Positions 7,013 to 11,050 of a stretch of 11,050 bases of DNA are shown here, piece after piece. Position 1 is the first letter of the stretch, and each line of letters begins with the position of its first letter. The notes beneath the pieces are model-generated. The model searched no databases, was not told where the DNA came from, and worked only from the letters and a program-made list of their open reading frames with translations. The position numbers and the translations under genes were made by a program. Source of the DNA: Verrucomicrobiota bacterium (GTDB taxonomy: Bacteria > Verrucomicrobiota > Verrucomicrobiia > Limisphaerales > AV2); assembly GCA_003218935.1 (NCBI GenBank), contig QHPA01000080.1:1-11050 (forward strand), given 5' to 3'.

Positions 7013-7076
7013 GAGTGCTGGAGTAACGGAGTGCTGAGGTCTTTGGGTATGGATCCCATAACCCCATTACTCCTAC
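7009..7076. terminator. Stem-loop between convergent genes, possible bidirectional terminator
   Basis: GTAGGAGT (7009-7016) pairs with ACTCCTAC (7069-7076), and GGAGTAA (7020-7026) can alternatively pair with TTACTCC (7067-7073). Between them GGGTATGG and CCATAACCC (about 7045-7065) form a short hairpin with one bulged base. It sits between the 3' ends of the DUF971 and DUF5069 genes. There is no strong U-run, so intrinsic termination is uncertain. Confidence 0.4.
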
Positions 7077-7091
7077 ACCCCATCGGGCTCG

Positions 7092-7541
7092 TCACGCCTT
7101 GCCGCCGAAACTAACGTAGTCGTCGAGGTCAAGCAGGTCGAACCACGTCGCAATATCCTCTCGGTACTCCGCCGCTTTGGAGTGAAGTTCGTTGAAAAAG
7201 GCGCGCGATTCGGGGTCCGTCGGCACGCGTTGTTCCTGGAACGTGGACCAGGCGGCGATTTCCGGCGCGGCAGGTTTCGTCTTCGAGTTGGCATTGATCC
7301 ATTGGAGGACCTCCCAGTCGCCCTTGCCTGCGGCCAACTGCTTCTTCAAGGCTGCGGGGTCGATGCCGGCAAATTCGAGGAACCGCTGGTCGAGCGGGCA
7401 GGCATATTTGTATTCGCCGTGTTTGCCGGCAATCGTGGCGCGGCCTTTGTCGAGCATGCGGGGAAGGATCACGTAACCGCCGAGGCGCGTGCGCGGACTG
7501 CGCGGCGGCTGTTTTGTCAAGTCAGCTGCGTTCATTGCCAT
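7092..7541 (-). CDS. DUF5069 domain protein
   Basis: 149 aa from ATG 7541; a second ATG at 7535 would remove two residues and is equally possible. The N-terminal signature PPRSPRTRLGGYVILPRMLDKGRA (about residues 12-35) is that of the DUF5069 family, which I know mainly from verrucomicrobia and planctomycetes. The rest is a small, mostly helical soluble domain: LDQRFLEFAGIDPAALKKQLAAGKGDWEVLQWI, then AWSTFQEQRVPTDPESRAFF, ending LDDYVSFGGKA. No signal peptide, membrane segment or catalytic motif is evident. Function is unknown. It lies on the same strand as purF, 189 bases downstream of it, with a palindromic repeat between, so it may be a separate unit. A -35-like TTGACA lies at 7573-7568 with CATAAT at 7548-7543, a long 19-base spacer; this would again imply a near-leaderless start at 7535. 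Confidence 0.78.
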   Translation of the reverse strand: MAMNAADLTKQPPRSPRTRLGGYVILPRMLDKGRATIAGKHGEYKYACPLDQRFLEFAGIDPAALKKQLAAGKGDWEVLQWINANSKTKPAAPEIAAWSTFQEQRVPTDPESRAFFNELHSKAAEYREDIATWFDLLDLDDYVSFGGKA

Positions 7542-7644
7542 AATTATGAGTCAAGTTGAGTTTTCGTTGTCAAATAAACGCCGATTCACGATGAACCGGC
7601 CCGATAAGCGGGGGTAAGGTGCCGCAGCTTGTTGAGCTGTCAAG

Positions 7645-7698
7645 TTGTAGCGGCGGTCTGTGGCCGCCGAAAAGGGCGCTCACAGAGCGCCGCTACAA
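7645..7698. repeat. Cruciform-type inverted repeat with two inner hairpins
   Basis: TTGTAGCGGCG (7645-7655) pairs exactly with CGCCGCTACAA (7688-7698). Inside, CGGCGG (7651-7656) can pair with CCGCCG (7664-7669), and GGCGCTC (7675-7681) with GAGCGCC (7685-7691) around a 3-base loop. It starts 33 bases beyond the purF stop, so it could form the 3' end of that transcript. The arms and layout look like a dispersed palindromic element. Confidence 0.75.
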
Positions 7699-7730
7699 TT
7701 CAGATTTTGAAATTAAGACACTGCCGAAAA

Positions 7731-9191
7731 CTAGAGCAACCGCGGCTGCAGCTCTTCCTTGACGAGCGCTTCGCTGAGGGTCTCGACCCGGGCGCGCCGG
7801 CGTTCCATGATGTGCTTGTCCACCATCGGGTCATACGGCACGGGATAATCGCCGTCGTAACAAGCCATGCAAAAGGAGTTCCCGGACAGGCCGGTCGCCT
7901 TCACCATGCCTTCCCGGGAAAGATAAGCGAGCGAATCGGCGTTAAGATATCGGCAGATTTCCTCGAGGGAATGATTCGCCGCCATGAGCTTGCTTCGGTC
8001 GGGAAAATCGATGCCATAAACGCACGGGTTCCGGTGCGGCGGGCAACTGACGCGCACGTGCACTTCTTTTGCGCCTGCTTCTTTGAGTGTTTTCACACGC
8101 GCCTTGCAGGTCGTGCCGCGCACGATGGAATCGTCCACAATGATGACGCGCCTGCCCTTCACCAGCTCGCCGATGAGGTTCAGCTTCACGCGCACGTCGA
8201 AGTCGCGGATGAGTTGTGAGGGCTGGAGGAAGCTTCGCCCGACATAGTGATTGCGCACGAAGGCCATTTCGAAAGGAATGTGGGACTCCTCTGAATAACC
8301 GAGCGCAGCGCAGTTGCCGCTGTCGGGCACGGGCACGACGATGTCGGCGTCGATCGGATGCTCGCGCGCGAGTTGGCGGCCCATTTCCACCCGCGCCTCA
8401 TAGACGTTCCGGTTGGCGATGGTGCTGTCGGGCCGGGCGAAATAGACATATTCGAAAATGCAGAACGCCCGGCGCGTCTGCTCGGGAAATGCCTGAATGC
8501 TTTTCAGGCCGTCCTGGTTGATGATGACGATTTCGCCCGGCTCGACGTCGCGGACGAACCGGGCGTGAATCAGGTCGAACGCGCAGGTCTCGCTGGCGAG
8601 CACCCAGCCATCGCCCACCCTCCCGATGGACAACGGTCGAAATCCATGCGGGTCGCGCACGCCGATCAGTTCCTGTTCCGTCATGATGACGAGTGAGTAA
8701 GCGCCTTCGATTCGGCGGACCGTCTGGACGAGGTTGTTTTCTTTGCCGCCCAGTGTCGGTTGGGCCAGCAACATCAGGATGATTTCGCTGTCAACGGTGG
8801 TTTGAAACGGCAGTCCCTTGGATTCGAGCGCATCGCGCAACTCGGCGGCGTTGGTCAAATTGCCGTTATGGGCGATGGCCAACTGGCCTTTTGAGGAGTT
8901 GACGGTCATCGGCTGGGCATTGCTCAACTGGGAGGAACCCGTCGTCGAATAACGGGTATGCCCGATGGCCATGCTGCCGACAAGGGCGTGAAGTTTCTCG
9001 CTGTCAAAAATCTGCGACACCAATCCCATGCCGACATGCTTGCGGAATTGCCTGCCGTCGCAGGTGACAATGCCCGCGCTTTCCTGGCCGCGATGTTGGA
9101 GGGCGTACAGGCCGTAGTACGTCAACTCGGCGGCATTCGGATGGCCGTAAATGCCGAACACGCCGCAGTAGTGTCTGGGGTAGTGCTGCAT
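7731..9191 (-). CDS. purF: Amidophosphoribosyltransferase (glutamine PRPP amidotransferase)
   Basis: 486 aa, first committed step of purine synthesis in the cytoplasm: PRPP + glutamine to 5-phosphoribosylamine. N-terminal glutaminase domain (about 9-240): an 8-residue propeptide precedes Cys9 (CGVFGIYGH), the nucleophile exposed after processing; ALQHRGQESAGI, HTRYSTTG and HNGNL are present. C-terminal phosphoribosyltransferase domain with PVPDSGNCAALGY (288-299) and the PRPP loop VIIVDDSIVRGTT (349-361). Cysteines 244, 390, 441 and 444 fit the four ligands of the Bacillus-type 4Fe-4S cluster, so this is the processed, iron-sulphur class and not the E. coli class. ATG 9191 is fixed by the short propeptide. 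Neighbours are not other purine genes, so it stands alone here. Family feedback inhibition by purine nucleotides is expected, not visible. Confidence 0.96.
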   Translation of the reverse strand: MQHYPRHYCGVFGIYGHPNAAELTYYGLYALQHRGQESAGIVTCDGRQFRKHVGMGLVSQIFDSEKLHALVGSMAIGHTRYSTTGSSQLSNAQPMTVNSSKGQLAIAHNGNLTNAAELRDALESKGLPFQTTVDSEIILMLLAQPTLGGKENNLVQTVRRIEGAYSLVIMTEQELIGVRDPHGFRPLSIGRVGDGWVLASETCAFDLIHARFVRDVEPGEIVIINQDGLKSIQAFPEQTRRAFCIFEYVYFARPDSTIANRNVYEARVEMGRQLAREHPIDADIVVPVPDSGNCAALGYSEESHIPFEMAFVRNHYVGRSFLQPSQLIRDFDVRVKLNLIGELVKGRRVIIVDDSIVRGTTCKARVKTLKEAGAKEVHVRVSCPPHRNPCVYGIDFPDRSKLMAANHSLEEICRYLNADSLAYLSREGMVKATGLSGNSFCMACYDGDYPVPYDPMVDKHIMERRRARVETLSEALVKEELQPRLL

Positions 9192-9279
9192 GCTACTTCA
9201 TCGCTCGCGCGATGCCATTCCACCAGATGTAGCGCAGTTCCCGCAAGTCTCAAGTCAACTACTCTGCCGGTTCTGCCGG

Positions 9280-9409
9280 CTGGTGGCACGGGCGTCTCGC
9301 CCGTAAGTTTCCGCTCTCGGCAGCATGTCTGAAACACACGGGCTTCCCATCCATCAGCGCCGAACCAAAAATTCACGGGCGGGACACGCGGGACACCCGT
9401 ACACCAGCG
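9280..9409. repeat. Degenerate fold-back repeat between purF and the Ig/RCC1 gene
   Basis: ACGGGCG-TCT-CGCCCGT (9288-9304) is a perfect 7-bp hairpin preceded by GGCTGGTGGC. Its inverse appears near 9374-9409 as CACGGGCGGGAC...ACACCCGTACACCAGC, with mismatches and about 8 extra bases (ACGCGGGAC resembles a local duplication). The two halves lie about 75 bases apart. Just upstream, TCTGCCGG occurs twice in tandem (about 9263-9279). The 271-base gap (9192-9462) shows no gene. Confidence 0.55.
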
Positions 9410-9462
9410 TTGCAGGAAACTGAGACGAGAAGACCTGTGCGCCGCCCGGTGAAGAGGTTCGG

Positions 9463-11050
9463 TCACGGACCTTCCACCGCCCTGTAGAAGCGGGCCGTGT
9501 TCGTTGCCCCGGTGTCGTCGAAGTCCAATGTCCCGGTGGCGGGCGCGTGACTGAGCACGGTTTCCCAGTCCGTCAGATTGGTCGAAGCGAAAATGGTCAC
9601 CGCGCCGGCGCCGGCCAGCCCTGTCAGCCGCAGGTGCGCGATTCCATTGGTAAAACTCAACGCGTCGGGCGTCGTCTCGAAACGCAGCGGCTCGCGAACG
9701 ACCGTCACGGTCGTAATCGGGCCTGCCAACGAAGCGGAGCCATTGCTGATGATGCAGCGATAATCGCCGGCCGCGGACAGCGGCACATTGGCCAGTGTCA
9801 AGGACGCGTTGGTCGCGCCTGGAATGTCTGTGCCCTTGTACTGCCATTGATAGCGAAGCGGCTCCGCGCCTGTCGCCAGCGCAGCCAGTTGCAATGTGGC
9901 GCCCGCCGTCACCGATCGACGCGGAACAAATGACGTAACCACGGGTTTGCCATCGCCGACAATGGCGAGATTATGGAACCAGCCGGAGGCGATGCCGACC
10001 ACGTTGTTGAGCGGGAAAGGGACGTTTGTCTGTCCGTAAGAGTTGTTTCCCCAGGTCACAAGTGTTCCGTCGCTCTTGAGCGCGAGGCACGTGTTGAACC
10101 CGGCGGCGATGGCAACAACATTGGAAAGGCCCGGCGGCGGTTGGATCAGACTCGAACCGCCTGTGCCCCAGGCGACCACCGTTCCGTCCGATTTTAGCGC
10201 CATACTATGCTCGTAACCCGCCGAAATGGACACGACATCACTCAGGTCCGCCGGCACGTTGGTTTCCCCGCTGAAATTCTGTCCCCAGGCCACGACTGTG
10301 CCGTCCTCCCTCAAAGCGAGCGAATGATAACTCCCGACAGCGATCGCGACCACATTGGAAAGACCCACAATTTGGTCCGGCCCTGCGTAGTTCGTGTTGC
10401 CCCAGACGACCACGTTCCCGTCCGCCGTAAGGGCCAGGGAGTGTGATTCTCCCGCGGCGACCGCCACCGCTTTGGCCAGTCCAGCCGGCACATTGATTTG
10501 TCCGAAGAAATTTTCACCCCACGCTGTTACCGAGCCGTCTTCCAGCAGAGCAACGATGTGATAAGCGCCGGCGGCGATGGCAGTGCAACGAGTGATATTG
10601 GCCGGCACGCTCACGCTGAGTAAATCTCCCCAGTCAACCACTGAACCGTCGGCCGACCGAGCCGCGCTGAAGTCGGCGCCGACGGAGACTTGCACGGGAT
10701 TGGTCACGCCAGCCGGTATCCAGGTCTGTTCGCCGCCATTGTTACCCCACGCAATAATCGGGCCGAGCGTCACCGTTGCCACTTCGCTGGTCGCGCTGCC
10801 ATGACGGTTCGTGACCATCACCCGATAACCGGCTGCGTCCGCTGCGCTGGCGCTGTTGATCAAAAAGTTTGAATTCGTCGCGTCTGGAACATCAACGCCA
10901 TCGCGCTGCCACTGATACAAAAGCGGCGGTGTGCCGCTGACGGTGCAGGTCAACTCCAGGCTCACGCCTGGAAGAGCGGTGCGGCCGCGGGGAGGCAGCG
11001 AGATGCACGGCGCGCTGTCGCCGACCAGAGCCACGTTAAAGAAACTGCCT
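9463..11050 (-). CDS. Secreted-type protein with Ig-like domains and a seven-unit RCC1-like propeller (5' end outside window)
   Basis: The frame stays open through 11050, and the residues encoded at the edge (GSFFNVALVGD) match the end of an RCC1-like unit seen later (GWFHNLAIVGD), so the GTG at 11034 is internal and more propeller lies upstream. Numbering from that GTG, visible domains are: Ig-like 1 (about 10-90), seven RCC1-like units with WG at 96, 135, 172, 211, 250, 289 and 328 (37-39 residues apart, consensus VVAIAAGxxHSLALKSDGTVVAWG), Ig-like 2 (about 365-447), and a C-terminal domain ending STNLTDW...RFYRAVEGP. No enzyme motif is seen. Such proteins are typical extracellular or surface proteins of verrucomicrobia; a binding or adhesion role is inferred. 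Ig 1 keeps Cys30 but has Val72 in place of the second Cys, and Ig 2 has Ala385 but keeps Cys427, so neither domain can form the usual disulphide. Confidence 0.85.
   Translation of the reverse strand, partial: GSFFNVALVGDSAPCISLPPRGRTALPGVSLELTCTVSGTPPLLYQWQRDGVDVPDATNSNFLINSASAADAAGYRVMVTNRHGSATSEVATVTLGPIIAWGNNGGEQTWIPAGVTNPVQVSVGADFSAARSADGSVVDWGDLLSVSVPANITRCTAIAAGAYHIVALLEDGSVTAWGENFFGQINVPAGLAKAVAVAAGESHSLALTADGNVVVWGNTNYAGPDQIVGLSNVVAIAVGSYHSLALREDGTVVAWGQNFSGETNVPADLSDVVSISAGYEHSMALKSDGTVVAWGTGGSSLIQPPPGLSNVVAIAAGFNTCLALKSDGTLVTWGNNSYGQTNVPFPLNNVVGIASGWFHNLAIVGDGKPVVTSFVPRRSVTAGATLQLAALATGAEPLRYQWQYKGTDIPGATNASLTLANVPLSAAGDYRCIISNGSASLAGPITTVTVVREPLRFETTPDALSFTNGIAHLRLTGLAGAGAVTIFASTNLTDWETVLSHAPATGTLDFDDTGATNTARFYRAVEGP

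Noticed and set aside
7629..8219. + strand open frame of 196 codons opposite the end of purF
   Set aside because: Overlaps a palindromic repeat and the conserved PurF C-terminus; no domain recognised.
9122..9847. - strand open frame of 241 codons spanning the gap between purF and the Ig/RCC1 gene
   Set aside because: Overlaps both neighbours in a different frame and reads through the repeat; composition is that of a shadow frame.
9990..10760. Regular 117-base periodicity
   Set aside because: Not a CRISPR or DNA-level satellite; it is explained by the 39-residue protein repeats of the RCC1-like propeller, which have diverged at the base level.

Overview
The window looks like chromosomal DNA from a GC-rich bacterium, most likely a verrucomicrobium of the Pedosphaera/Limisphaerales type. 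This is inferred from the Ig-plus-RCC1-like secreted protein with its 'STNLTDW...FYRA' tail, the DUF5069 protein, the pyrophosphate-type phosphofructokinase and the many palindromic intergenic repeats. No database search was possible. I see no tRNA, rRNA, CRISPR array, transposase, integrase or phage gene.

Layout. The left part is on the + strand: the C-terminal end of a rhomboid-family protease (cut by the window edge), an aldehyde dehydrogenase, a fumarylacetoacetase-fold 2-keto-3-deoxy-sugar-acid dehydratase, and a pyrophosphate-type 6-phosphofructokinase. The aldehyde dehydrogenase and the dehydratase fit the last two steps of the oxidative pentose/hexarate route to 2-oxoglutarate (2-keto-3-deoxyarabinonate -> 2-oxoglutarate semialdehyde -> 2-oxoglutarate). 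Convergent to these, on the - strand, is an Nramp metal transporter followed closely by a universal stress protein, probably one transcript driven by a well-formed promoter overlapped by a palindrome. A small + strand DUF971 gene is divergent from Nramp. The right part is on the - strand, read right to left: a large secreted-type protein with Ig domains and a seven-unit RCC1-like propeller (5' end outside the window), purF, and a DUF5069 gene.

The most unusual signal is in the gaps between genes. Five gaps carry five unrelated palindromic or fold-back structures: 2845-2983, 4501-4559, 4612-4686, 7645-7698 and about 9280-9409. One has perfect 27-bp arms. They look like dispersed palindromic repeat families, or structured 3' ends.

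I found no convincing new multi-gene system. The genes are mostly recognisable metabolic and housekeeping functions, and the best leads are the repeats, the Nramp control region, and the sugar-acid gene pair.
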